Positions 38,518 through 47,742 of a stretch of 64,000 nt of DNA are shown here, piece after piece. The stretch spans positions 21,580 through 85,579 of the forward strand of contig NZ_JALKIL010000020.1 of the NCBI RefSeq assembly GCF_023051105.1, read 5' to 3'. The stretch's first letter is position 1. Each line of letters opens with the position of its first letter. The notes beneath the pieces were generated by a model. That model saw only the letters and a program-made list of their open reading frames with translations, did not search any database and was not told the DNA's origin. A program made the position numbers and the translations under genes. The DNA is from Anaerobiospirillum sp. NML120449 (GTDB lineage Bacteria; Pseudomonadota; Gammaproteobacteria; Enterobacterales; Succinivibrionaceae).

Positions 38518-39498
38518 ATGTCCTTTGTTTCTGATTTTTTAAACCGTTACACCAGTCCCATGGCGCTGATGCGCCTGGGCATCATGGGCATGAACCAGCG
38601 CAATGTCAATTACATTGGCCGTTATAACAAGCGCCGTCTCTACCCTCTGGTGGACAACAAGCTCAAGACCAAGAGAATTGCTCTTGAGCACAAGGTCAAC
38701 GTCCCTGATCTGGTAGGCTCAGTTAGCAATCAGGTTGAGGCTCAGAATATTCTTTCCATTCTCGGTGACAAGAAGTCTTTCTGCATCAAGCCTGCACAGG
38801 GCTCAGGCGGCAAGGGCATTCTGGTTATCATCAACCGTGAGGGCAAGAGCTTTATCAAGGCCTCAGGCCAGGCCATCAATATCCACGATCTGCGCCGTCA
38901 TGTGTCCAACATTCTGGCCGGTCTGTTCTCTCTTGGTGGCAAGCCTGACATTGCTCTTATCGAGGATCTCATTCACTTTGATCCTTGCTTTGAGGGCTAT
39001 TCCTACGAGGGTGTTCCTGATACCCGTGTCATCGTATTCCAGGGCTTCCCTGTAATGTGCATGATGCGTCTGTCCACAGCCGCCTCCGACGGCAAGGCCA
39101 ACCTCCACCAGGGAGCCGTAGGCGTGGGCATCGACATCAGAACCGGACGCGCTGTACGTGCCGTACAGCACAATGACACCATTGAGTTCCACCCGGACAC
39201 CAACAAGGACCTCTATCAGCTGCAGGTCCCTCACTGGGATGAGGTGCTGCACCTTGCCGCCTCATGCTATGAGATGTCCGGCCTTGGTTATATTGGTACT
39301 GACATTGTGCTCGACAAGTTCCGTGGCCCAATGCTCCTTGAGCTCAATGCCCGTCCGGGCATGGCCATTCAGACTGCCAACAACGCAGGTCTGCTGCCAC
39401 GTCTGCGACTGATTGAGTCCCTCAACCGTCGCTCCAACATGTCAATAGAAGCCCGTGTTGCTTTCTCCAAGCAGCACTTTGGCGTCTACAACGTCTAA
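38518..39498 (+). CDS. RimK-type ATP-grasp ligase (alpha-L-glutamate ligase-related)
   Basis: A 326-residue ATP-grasp enzyme. Residues FCIKPAQGSGGKGILVI (about 82-98) form the nucleotide-binding lysine and glycine loop, and LELNARPGMAIQ near 278 carries the metal-binding Glu and Asn. It belongs to the alpha-L-glutamate ligase-related group that partners PF05618 proteases and 7TM transglutaminase-like proteins. The expected reaction is ATP-dependent amide bond formation, probably adding an amino acid such as glutamate to a protein or peptide; the acceptor is unknown. The ATG follows the previous stop by 3 bp with GGGAG before it. It is the last gene of the set, followed by a candidate terminator. 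Confidence 0.87.
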   Translation: MSFVSDFLNRYTSPMALMRLGIMGMNQRNVNYIGRYNKRRLYPLVDNKLKTKRIALEHKVNVPDLVGSVSNQVEAQNILSILGDKKSFCIKPAQGSGGKGILVIINREGKSFIKASGQAINIHDLRRHVSNILAGLFSLGGKPDIALIEDLIHFDPCFEGYSYEGVPDTRVIVFQGFPVMCMMRLSTAASDGKANLHQGAVGVGIDIRTGRAVRAVQHNDTIEFHPDTNKDLYQLQVPHWDEVLHLAASCYEMSGLGYIGTDIVLDKFRGPMLLELNARPGMAIQTANNAGLLPRLRLIESLNRRSNMSIEARVAFSKQHFGVYNV

Positions 39499-39606
39499 AC
39501 AGACCAGAAAAGCATGAGCCGGGCCCGCCTGGCTCCCACATGGAGCTGCCCTGGCACCGCCCAGGGCACTCCCAAGGCGAAGGCATACGCCGCCGCCCTT
39601 ATAATC

Positions 39607-39654
39607 AGCCCGACCGCATCTGAGCACGCTCAGAGGCGGCCGGGCTTCGTATTT
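39607..39654 (+). terminator. Candidate terminator after the ligase gene
   Basis: An 11-bp stem with one mismatch pairs 39607-39617 with 39636-39646, and an inner TCTGAG/CTCAGA stem adds to it. The T-run is weak (TCGTATTT). It is 108 bp after the stop. Confidence 0.6.
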
Positions 39655-39724
39655 AATAAAACAGAATTTTCTCCACATCCGCCCAGGCATGCACGAACGC
39701 CTGCCCCAGCCACGCGGGCACGCA

Positions 39725-39817
39725 TACACGCGGACACGCAGACACGCAGGCACGCAGGCACGCAGGCACGCAGACACGCAGGCACGCAGGCACGCAGACA
39801 CGCAGGCACGCAGGCAC
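39725..39817. repeat. 8-bp tandem repeat, about 11-12 units
   Basis: Units CACGCAGG and CACGCAGA alternate in a semi-regular order. A frame crossing it translates to a heptad-free RHAGTQA repeat, which I regard as chance. Confidence 0.92.
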
Positions 39818-40472
39818 TCCAGTTCGCGCCGCTAACCATTGGCTGACGGCCCAGCCATGACTGGCGCACCGCACTGCACCAGCTGCGTAGCAAAAGCGAT
39901 AATGATGCTGCAGCGCCATCGCGATGCGGCACCTCCTGCAGCGCCAGCATGAACCACTGCCGCTTCATGCACAGATACACCTGGCCCCATAATTCAGGTG
40001 TTGCGAGCATGTCAGCAGCAAAACTGCGGCCGCCACCAGGGCCGGCACATCAGACTTTACACAGCAGGGCCATTACTGCCTCAGGCTTGCCAGTACGCGG
40101 GATCATCACAGATAAGAGACAGGCGAGAGCTCTCACAAAAATGAATCAAAATGACTGTAGCTGTGCTGATGCTAATTCAATCAATGACATACTGTTAAGG
40201 CATGGAATTCACAGCGCGGCAACAGCCCCCTGATTGCATGTTGAAAGCGCTGTCGGCATGCTCAAAATTAACCTGCTGGATTGCATGAAGCGCCATACAA
40301 GGTGCAAAAAGGCCATCAAGGCAAGTAAGACCTGCAAAACCCGCCTTGCATATCCCGACACCGCCCAGCCGGTAATTGCCATGACTGTAGCCATGGCAAA
40401 GACGGCGGCAGCGCGTCTGCACAGTACGGTCACATGACAGCTATCCATATGCCACCAGGCCTCATGACCTGC

Positions 40473-40642
40473 GCTTACAGCTTCAAGACTGGCACTTACG
40501 GCTTCATAAGTGTGCTTACAGCTTTAAGACTGGCACTTACGGCCTCAGAAGTGTGCTTACAGCTTTAAGACTGGCACTTACGGCCTCAGAAGTGTGCTTA
40601 CAGCTTTAAGACTGGCACTTACGGCCTCAGAAGTGTGCTTAT
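40473..40642. repeat. 41-bp tandem repeat, four copies
   Basis: Units starting GCTTACAGCTTTAAGACTGG begin at 40473, 40514, 40555 and 40596, with a remnant at 40637. The inner copies are nearly identical. Confidence 0.93.
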
Positions 40643-41161
40643 GGCTTCAGGGCTGGGCTTGCTCTCCAACTCACAGAGCCCCGGCTGCCATGCTGCAGCT
40701 GTGAGCCTGGGCATGCTGATTTATGCTGCACTGGCAGATTTATGATGCGCCAGCAGCCGCAGTATGGCTGGCCGTCTGTACCATGATGCCCGCGCCTGTG
40801 CCCGTATATCTGTTTGCAGTGGCAGCTCAGGCATTGAGCGACAGCTCATGCCAGCCCTAAGGTTCCGGGAGTGCGATCCCTAAAAAGGCCCTGCTGGTAA
40901 ACAAGTATGTCTGCATATTTATGTACATTTGGACATTTTCTTCAGACCATGCTTATCATGCGTAGCAGCCGCTTTTTTAGCCAGCGACAACAGATTTTAT
41001 AAATATAAATCTATAGTTGCGTAAACTTTTGTCAGTGGCTGATATAGTCAGCTTCCTGGATTTAATAATTGCGGCCCGGGTCAAACTTTCAGTCTTTGGT
41101 TTAATAAAAGCCATTCAACGGGGCATATGGCTTTGCAAATATCACTTATAATTAGCAGGCT

Positions 41162-41190
41162 ATAGATGCGTATTTTGCATCTATATTTTG
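41162..41190 (+). terminator. Orphan plus-strand terminator-like hairpin
   Basis: ATAGATGC (41162-41169) pairs perfectly with GCATCTAT (41177-41184), followed by ATTTTG. The nearest plus-strand gene upstream ends 1.66 kb away and has its own candidate terminator. A GCTGA/TCAGC hairpin lies about 120 bp upstream in the same AT-rich patch. Confidence 0.5.
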
Positions 41191-41492
41191 TCCTGGATTA
41201 AGTGCTGGCAAGAGCTGGATTACTTATTTTCAGGCCATTCACAAGCCGCCCTTACCGGTGGCAAAAAGTCAGCAGCAGCTGCATATGAATGAATGCTGCC
41301 GTACCCGTACAGGCAGATGCAGCAGACGCTCTAAATGACTTGACGCAAGCGCAGCTATACTGTGGCAGTCATTCTTATCAGGGCTGTTTACCGCTCCTGT
41401 TAAGGCGCTCTTTCCTGCAAGGCGGTATGAATCTGTAATAAGGGAGAAAGTTGCTGCCAGGCCGTTATAAGCTGATCTGATGAATATGACCT

Positions 41493-41965
41493 CATGCCAT
41501 AGAGGCAGGACAAAAAACACAGTGCAACAATGAGTATTAGAGCCAGACATGGCGCAGCACTTAGCTGTAATGACGCAAAATGCGGCCAGCGGCCATGTCC
41601 GGAAAGACCATGCCGACAAGACGACAATACGGTGACAAATAATGAATATCACAGGACAGTCCGGCATGGAGCAGCACTTTGAAGTTTAGCTGCAAGGCCG
41701 CACAAAACGGCCAACTGTCATGCCCATAAAGGTCATGCCGACAGGAAAACAATACATTACAAAAACAATGAATATCACAAGCCAGGCATGGCACTGCATT
41801 TAAGCTCTACGGCTGAAAAATGCAGCCTGCTGCCATGCCCGGAAAGTCCATGCCGACAAGACGACAATACAGTGACCAATAATGACTGTCACAGCCCGGC
41901 ATGGCGCAGCACTTTAGCTTTCAGGCCGCAAAATGTGGCCGGCTGTACTGCCAGGGATGGCCATA
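41493..41965. repeat. Long imperfect tandem repeat of about 115-125 bp, four copies
   Basis: Anchored on CATGCC(GAC/ATA), copies begin at 41493, 41609, 41734 and 41849. Each also has ATGGCGCAGCACTT-like and AATGAATATCACA-like blocks. Copies differ by several substitutions and small indels, so no frame stays open through all of them. Confidence 0.85.
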
Positions 41966-42412
41966 CTGCAGTCCCGACGCTAAGGACCTGTTACTGCCAG
42001 CAGAGCCAGCATTAGTCTGCAGCTCACAGACAGCCCATGAGGCCATCAGGACTTTTCCTGCAAACCTCTGGTCAGCCAGAGCCGATTGACGTCCAGGCCC
42101 TGTTAACAGCGGTCCTTGCAAGGCCACAGGCAAGTGCAGCTCGCCCCCTTTTGCGGGGATTTGAGAGAGCCCCTCCTACGGGAGGTTATCTGAAAACCAT
42201 AACCAGTGCACCGCCATGCAGGCAAAAGCCCATGGCAGCTACAGTGACCACAGTCATGTACGGTGCATGTAAGCGCTGCAGCCACTGGCTGCAGTATTTT
42301 TAACAGCATGCTCAATCCAGCGCTGCCACTGACAAGTGCATGGTCTGGATATCAGCTCTTAACAGTATTAGCCAGTATTGCTCGCCTACGGGACTTACAG
42401 CCACATGCGACC

Positions 42413-42500
42413 AGTATGCAGCGCATGTCCGGTGTCGGGCACTGTCTGCAAGGTGCAGTATGCGGCGCATGTCCGGTGTCAGGCACTGTCTGCCAGGTGC
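42413..42500. repeat. 44-bp direct repeat, two copies
   Basis: GCGCATGTCCGGTGTC followed by GGCACTGTCTGC occurs twice, with units beginning at 42413 and 42457. Confidence 0.88.
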
Positions 42501-43014
42501 AGGGTGACAGTTTCATGGTGACAGGTGCACGGTGCAAGGTGGCATCAGCAATATGCAATGCCCCTTAAAGCACAGATCCCTGGTACCATACAGTAATGCA
42601 AATGCAGCCCGGCAAGATGCACAGCAGCAGCTGCCTGTGAGCCTCCCGGCCACACCGGTGAGTACAGAGTGCAGCCGGCGCGAAGAGCCGTCATGGCAGG
42701 GACCAGACTGGGCGCATGCCTGCCACGCATATGCGGGTGCAGCCATATGAGCTGAAAAGCTCATAAAGCATATGGGGCAGGTGAGTAACACTGAAACTTT
42801 TGAAACTTTCTGACTGTACCGCCAGACACCATGCCTGGCTGTGCAGCAGCGTTAACATTGATTTGAACTTTGACCGGAGGACATTGCTCCGGCAGAGATG
42901 ACTTCCTTACTGCAGGTGGTTTTATCCTTTCTGACAGGAAAGACCATTTGGCGAATTTGAAAGCGAGGGAGGCGCCATGCTCTGGTCATATGACCCTGGC
43001 AGCGCCGATTTTGT

Positions 43015-44844
43015 ATGAAGACAGAAGTAAAACAGGGCATGAGAGCTCAATACAGCTTTGAGCGCAAAGTCAGCATTCCTGGCTTTGGTCTGTATGTTGT
43101 AGACCGCAAGGCTATCTTCATTGATGCCAATGCTGCCTCCATGCTCAGCATCGGCCCTGAGTTTGCCGGTCGCTGGATGTCGCCGCGTGCCCTGCTGCGC
43201 CCTTTTGGCCTTAAAGTTATCCATAAAGCCTTTGCCTATGTCCGTACCCTCAAGGACGCCAAGAATGATCCAGAGGCTGCGCTTGAGCTGTGCATGGCAC
43301 GCCGCCTGCGCCGTGGTGTGCACAACAGCGGTCTTGAGGCCCCGGATGAAGAAGAGCTGCGTATTGAGCGTGAGCTTCAGGAAAAGCATGCCCATCAGCT
43401 GGCCAGGATAAAGTCAGCCCCGGCTGAACATGCCCCTAACGGCTGGATTGATACCTTAAGCTCAAATGGCCTGTCCGTTAATTCCCCTGCTCCTAAGACA
43501 GCCCCTACCAACTCAGGCACTCTGTCTGGTGCACCAGTAGTAGCATTTGGTACTGATCCCTTCAGCGGTAAGACCAGTACCCCAGCCATGTCCATGCACA
43601 GTGCCAATGCTGCCATTGACGCATATGATGTGCAGCGCCGTAATCAGCGATCCACAAAGCGCAGCGGCAAAAGCAGTGGTGATGACTCATTCGTTCCAAG
43701 TCTGTCAGGCCGTCACTCCTGTGACAGCGCCTCTTTTGCCATTGTGCTCAGCCATGGAGAGCTGGCCGGAACCAAGCTTTACATCAAGCTCAATGCCCTT
43801 TTTGCCAACGGCAGGCTCAGCCATATCAATGTCACAACTACCCGTGTGGCATCGTACCTCTTTGAGCTTATCCCTCATGCCGTAACTGACAGTGCCTCAT
43901 TTGACTGGTTTGTCCCTACAGGTGAATGCATCTTTGGTTCAAACTACTATGAGCTGCTGGGATATCATCCAAATGATGCCAAGGTTCCTTTTATAAAGCG
44001 TCAGTGGCAGCAGAATGTGGTTCATCCTGACGATGTTGAGACCCTGCGCAAGGAAAATATCCTGATCAAGTCTGAGGAAGTGGGCAACAGCTTTGAATTT
44101 CTGTACCGCTCACGCTGCCGCGACGGCTCCTACATCTGGACCAAATCCATAGGCATGGCAGTAGCACGTGATAACCGTAAACATGCCTCCCGTATTCTGG
44201 GCATCAATATCGACATCAACCGCGTTATTCAGGGCTATGAACAACTGCAGAGCAAGGTGTTTACCGACATTCTCACCGGACTGCGCAACCGTACTTACCT
44301 GATTGCCCACATGGAGGAATTTATCCATGAGGCAACCCGCCCTCTGACCATTCTTTTTGCTGACGTCACTGCCCTTAAGGCCTATAACGACTACCTTGGT
44401 CATGCTGTAGGCGACCGTCTGCTGTGCTCTGCCACCATCATGCTGCAAAACTGCATGGAACGTGAGCATGAATGCATTCGCATCAGTGGTGATGAGGTAG
44501 TGTGTATTCTGCAGGGCTGTGATGAAGAAGAGGCCGCTGTTATTGAAAAGCGTGTTGAAGCTGCAGTAACTGAATATAACGCTCTGGCTCCGGTACGTAT
44601 GCCGGTATTCTTCAGCGTAGGCACCCGCACCATCGACCTTACAGCCTTTGCCGGTCGTAAGCTTGATGAGGGTGACCGCAATGAAGCCATGGGCATGTTC
44701 TATCAGGCCATTCAGGAGGCAGACAGCCTCATGCAGGTCAACAAGAAGCGTAATCACGACGAACACTACAAAATGGTCCGTGCCTATATCGAAAACTCAC
44801 TCAAGCAGAAGATAGACATGACCGATAAGCGCCTCTTTGCGTAA
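43015..44844 (+). CDS. PAS-GGDEF protein (probable diguanylate cyclase)
   Basis: A 609-residue soluble protein. The N-terminal part (about 15-80) begins like a PAS-type fold (GFGLYVVDRKAIFIDANAASM); after a Ser/Thr/Pro-rich stretch (about 120-235), a strand-rich piece (GTKLYIKLNALFANGRLSHI) may be the rest of that domain. A clear PAS domain with a PAC motif follows at about 290-405 (YELLGYHP, VHPDDVETL, RCRDGSYIWTKSIG). The GGDEF domain (about 414-590) has DILTGLRNR, FADVTALKAYND, HAVGD and an SGDEV signature near 491. SGDEV keeps the G-D-E core, so c-di-GMP synthesis is likely; the RxxD inhibitory site is absent. The start has a weak ribosome site. The next gene, 314 bp downstream, is a related protein. 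Confidence 0.85.
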   Translation: MKTEVKQGMRAQYSFERKVSIPGFGLYVVDRKAIFIDANAASMLSIGPEFAGRWMSPRALLRPFGLKVIHKAFAYVRTLKDAKNDPEAALELCMARRLRRGVHNSGLEAPDEEELRIERELQEKHAHQLARIKSAPAEHAPNGWIDTLSSNGLSVNSPAPKTAPTNSGTLSGAPVVAFGTDPFSGKTSTPAMSMHSANAAIDAYDVQRRNQRSTKRSGKSSGDDSFVPSLSGRHSCDSASFAIVLSHGELAGTKLYIKLNALFANGRLSHINVTTTRVASYLFELIPHAVTDSASFDWFVPTGECIFGSNYYELLGYHPNDAKVPFIKRQWQQNVVHPDDVETLRKENILIKSEEVGNSFEFLYRSRCRDGSYIWTKSIGMAVARDNRKHASRILGINIDINRVIQGYEQLQSKVFTDILTGLRNRTYLIAHMEEFIHEATRPLTILFADVTALKAYNDYLGHAVGDRLLCSATIMLQNCMEREHECIRISGDEVVCILQGCDEEEAAVIEKRVEAAVTEYNALAPVRMPVFFSVGTRTIDLTAFAGRKLDEGDRNEAMGMFYQAIQEADSLMQVNKKRNHDEHYKMVRAYIENSLKQKIDMTDKRLFA

Positions 44845-45158
44845 AATTACCCATGGCAGCGCCCGCCCGCCAGCAAAGCCCCTGCCTGACGGCAGGCTCT
44901 GCTGATACACTGCGCCGCCACGGCGCTCAGCCTGCGCTGCTACACCGCGCCGCCACATGCCAGCGCGCTGCGCATGGCAGTGCAAGTCCATGAATGCAGG
45001 GCCAGGCCGTGCCTGACGTCTACGGACAGCACCGCAGCCGTCCATGCGCTCTCCCACGATTTGCTATACATATTGAGCCCCTCAGGGGCTCAATTGTTAA
45101 CTGCCCTGTCATCGCCCAGATTTCAGGGCCGGTTTTTACCTCTGGATAGACTATCCCT
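44845..45158. other. Spacer between the two GGDEF genes
   Basis: GC-rich (GCCGCC, GCGCGC words) and without a gene; a terminator-like palindrome lies at 45072. Confidence 0.6.
45072..45099 (+). terminator. Terminator-like palindrome after the first PAS-GGDEF gene
   Basis: ATTGAGCCCC (45072-45081) pairs perfectly with GGGGCTCAAT (45085-45094) over a TCA loop, followed by TGTTAA. It lies about 230 bp after the stop; the T-run is short, so termination may be partial. Confidence 0.6.
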
Positions 45159-47189
45159 ATGACCGACAATGTAGATACCTCAGATCACAGCGCTGAACAA
45201 AACTCTGCAGCCTCGTCAGGACAGCAGGACAATACTGCAGCTGCAGTGGAGCAGACAAATAGCGAAAGCCGCAGCCTTTCGCGCAAGAATGTCTCCTATG
45301 CTGTCGCCCATAACACCTTCCCATATGCCCGACTTCAGGGCCACTGGGTCTATGACGGCAATTCTGACAGCTTCCTTATGGACGAGATCTGCGCTGCCTG
45401 TATGGGTAAGACCGAGTATCACAAATGGTATCCAGTACCAGAGGTTATCTGCCACGTTTCGGCATTTGATACCGCACGTTTTGCCATGAACATGCGTCAG
45501 AGCGTGCTCGGTGACGTGATTTTTGAAAGAATCACCATGATCTCTGGCCCTTATGAGGGTGAGACCTTTATCATTCAGGGATCTGTGCTTGAGCGTGATG
45601 AAACCGGTCAGGCTATATGGGCTACAGGTTACATGTCCCACGAGTCCAGCCCGCACTCTGAATTTATCCCGCGTGAGATGTCAGGTGACGGCATGTACAT
45701 GTGGGAAGGTCTTGAGGGCAATATCGTATGCTCTGCCTCCATGCACGCCATGCTGGGTCTTACTGAAGAAGAGTTCCCAAAAACTCTGGCTGATCTGGTC
45801 GAAACTCTGGTCCATCCGGACGATAACGACTTCTTTCTGGTGCTCCGTCAGATCAAGCTTTCTCCTCAGTATGGTGACTACTTTGAAAGCTGCATGCGTC
45901 TGCGCCACAAAAATGGCGAATATATCTGGGCTATCTGCCGTGGCCTGGTGCAGGAGCGTAATGATGATGGTATTGCCATTCGTGGCATTGGCTCGGTAAC
46001 CAATATCAATCTGGTACAGAGCAGCTTTGATAACATCAAGCTCATGATGTTTACCGACTCACTGACAGGTCTGCACAACCGAAACTTCTTCCAGCAAAAT
46101 GCCATGCGCTACGAAGAAGAGGAGTATCAGCCTGTATCCATCATCTTCATTGATGTCTCCGGCCTCAAGCTGACCAATGACATTCTTGGTCACAGCCATG
46201 GCGACTATCTGCTAATCAAGACCCGTGACATCATCCACGATGCTGTAAAGCGCGTTAACTCAGCTGATTACATACGCTTTAAGAAGGCTCATGAAGCCGT
46301 TGCCTCAGTCAACGATCAGCTCTCCTCTAAAGACAGATCAGTACCGGTACCGCCAGACTATGGCGATCGTGACTTCTATGAGCCTCTATGCTCCAGCCCT
46401 CTGTGCAGCTATCACCGCAGTCTTCTGGAAAAGGTAAGGCAGGAAGCAGAGCAGCGGGTACGCGAGGAGCTTTCCCGCAGTGGCACCAGCACCTCAGCTC
46501 TTGCTCCATCCGTTACCAGCCGTGCAGCTCTGACTCCAGAGGAGGGCACTACTGTAGTATCTGCTGATAAGGCCATCACTGCGGCAGACAATGCTGCAGC
46601 AGTAACAGCCGGTGTCACTGTGGACAGCGAGGGCAGTTTTATCGTCAACGATACTGCCACTGCCATCAAAGAAGGCGCCATGCAGATTGCAGCCGGTAAG
46701 ACCGGCACCACTGAGGAAGAGCGCAGTGGCAATATCAACACCGCCACAGCAAACAGTGCCGAAGAAGAAACCGATATTGAGATCCTGCGTCTTGCCGGTG
46801 ACGAGTTCCTGGTCATCATTCCAAACTGCCCATCGGGCCGTGCCGAGGATATTGCCCTCGAGATTCTGCGCATTCGTGAGCAGACCAATTTCTACAATGA
46901 GACCGCCGTACCTCTTGAGGAAAGACCGGTACCAATCTGCTTTGGTATTGGCTGCGCCACCTGGGGTGAGAACGGCGAAGAGGACAGCCTCAAGCAGGTA
47001 ATTGACCGTGCTGACGAGCGTATGCAGGTATGCAAGGACGAGCGCCGTGTCCACGACTACGAGGTACTGCGCCGGCACTTTGAGGCCAAGAAAGGCCGTC
47101 CAGTCTCCATGCGTGACGATCGCCGCGTCAAAATCATGAAGAGCCACGACGAAGCCCGCCGCGCCCGCGTCAGCAACATAATCTTCTAA
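45159..47189 (+). CDS. PAS-PAS-GGDEF protein with a long insertion inside the GGDEF domain
   Basis: A 676-residue soluble protein. After a disordered start, residues about 58-165 resemble a PAS domain; 170-290 are a clear PAS/PAC unit (MLGLTEEEFPKTL, VHPDDNDFF, LRHKNGEYIWAICRG). The GGDEF domain begins at 296 (MFTDSLTGLHNR) with the metal Asp in FIDVSG (332) and NDILGHSHGD (340-349). The signature AGDEF does not follow until 546-550: about 160-170 residues, rich in Ala, Thr and Ser in its second half, separate the two. The rest of the domain (IGCATWGENGE, DRADERMQ) is normal, so the fold could still form with the insertion looped out. No RxxD inhibitory site. Likely a diguanylate cyclase, with activity uncertain because of the insertion. 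A strong terminator follows. Confidence 0.85.
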   Translation: MTDNVDTSDHSAEQNSAASSGQQDNTAAAVEQTNSESRSLSRKNVSYAVAHNTFPYARLQGHWVYDGNSDSFLMDEICAACMGKTEYHKWYPVPEVICHVSAFDTARFAMNMRQSVLGDVIFERITMISGPYEGETFIIQGSVLERDETGQAIWATGYMSHESSPHSEFIPREMSGDGMYMWEGLEGNIVCSASMHAMLGLTEEEFPKTLADLVETLVHPDDNDFFLVLRQIKLSPQYGDYFESCMRLRHKNGEYIWAICRGLVQERNDDGIAIRGIGSVTNINLVQSSFDNIKLMMFTDSLTGLHNRNFFQQNAMRYEEEEYQPVSIIFIDVSGLKLTNDILGHSHGDYLLIKTRDIIHDAVKRVNSADYIRFKKAHEAVASVNDQLSSKDRSVPVPPDYGDRDFYEPLCSSPLCSYHRSLLEKVRQEAEQRVREELSRSGTSTSALAPSVTSRAALTPEEGTTVVSADKAITAADNAAAVTAGVTVDSEGSFIVNDTATAIKEGAMQIAAGKTGTTEEERSGNINTATANSAEEETDIEILRLAGDEFLVIIPNCPSGRAEDIALEILRIREQTNFYNETAVPLEERPVPICFGIGCATWGENGEEDSLKQVIDRADERMQVCKDERRVHDYEVLRRHFEAKKGRPVSMRDDRRVKIMKSHDEARRARVSNIIF

Positions 47190-47742
47190 CCAGACCATAC
47201 CAAAGCAGCTGCAGCTAACCAGACCAGACCATACCAGACAAGCTGCGGCTACGACGCCCAGGCAGCTTCATGCCGGCCCGCCGCAGGCCAGCCAGGTAGG
47301 CGGCAGCCGTCGGGCCTGACTTGCGAAAAAGCCATGCTGAAAATACTCACATGGCTTTTTTCATATGCTCAAGGTTCCGAAATTTTCATTTTTATCAGCT
47401 CCGCCCACCAAACTTTCAGCTTCTTCGCCCTGATAAAAGTCATACTGTGATTCATACACAGACAGCGATATATGGGCCAAAATGCATAATATTCTGCATT
47501 AAATCCGGCAACATAAAACCGGCATGAACATGCCATCCATTAGCCATAACAAAGACGTTTTGCACATAAGATACATGTATCTAGATACGTGTACTTTGCA
47601 CAAATATTACGGTATTTATGTGGAAACCGCTTTTACAGGCCTTTGGGCCAATTATCCCTGCCCTGGGACGATATACAGAACAGGCAGATAAACAAAAGCT
47701 TTATCTCACAAGTCAACACGTGCGAATTTGAGGTCTATAGCC
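47190..47742. other. Spacer upstream of the second flagellin
   Basis: No gene. It holds the terminator of the preceding gene and, from about 47360, AT-rich DNA that should contain the flagellin promoter. I could not find a convincing sigma-28 or sigma-54 match; TTTGCACA occurs twice near 47558 and 47594. Confidence 0.55.
47326..47362 (+). terminator. Terminator of the second PAS-GGDEF gene
   Basis: AAAAAGCCATG (47326-47336) pairs perfectly with CATGGCTTTTT (47350-47360), ending in a T-run, 137 bp after the stop. Confidence 0.9.

Larger units (their letters stand above)
39499..43014. other. 3.5 kb spacer packed with tandem repeats
   Basis: No credible gene. It carries four repeat families (8, 41, about 120 and 44 bp) described separately, an AT-rich island with an orphan terminator at 40.9-41.2 kb, and a CCTCC-TACG-GGAGG hairpin near 42167-42180. 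Confidence 0.6.

Noticed and set aside
39514..39846. 110-codon frame with RHAGTQA repeats
   Set aside because: It crosses the ligase terminator and its repeats come from the 8-bp minisatellite; frames on both strands are open there for the same reason.
41269..41667. 132-codon minus-strand Cys-rich frame
   Set aside because: It lies over the long imperfect repeat, and the repeat copies shift frame relative to each other.
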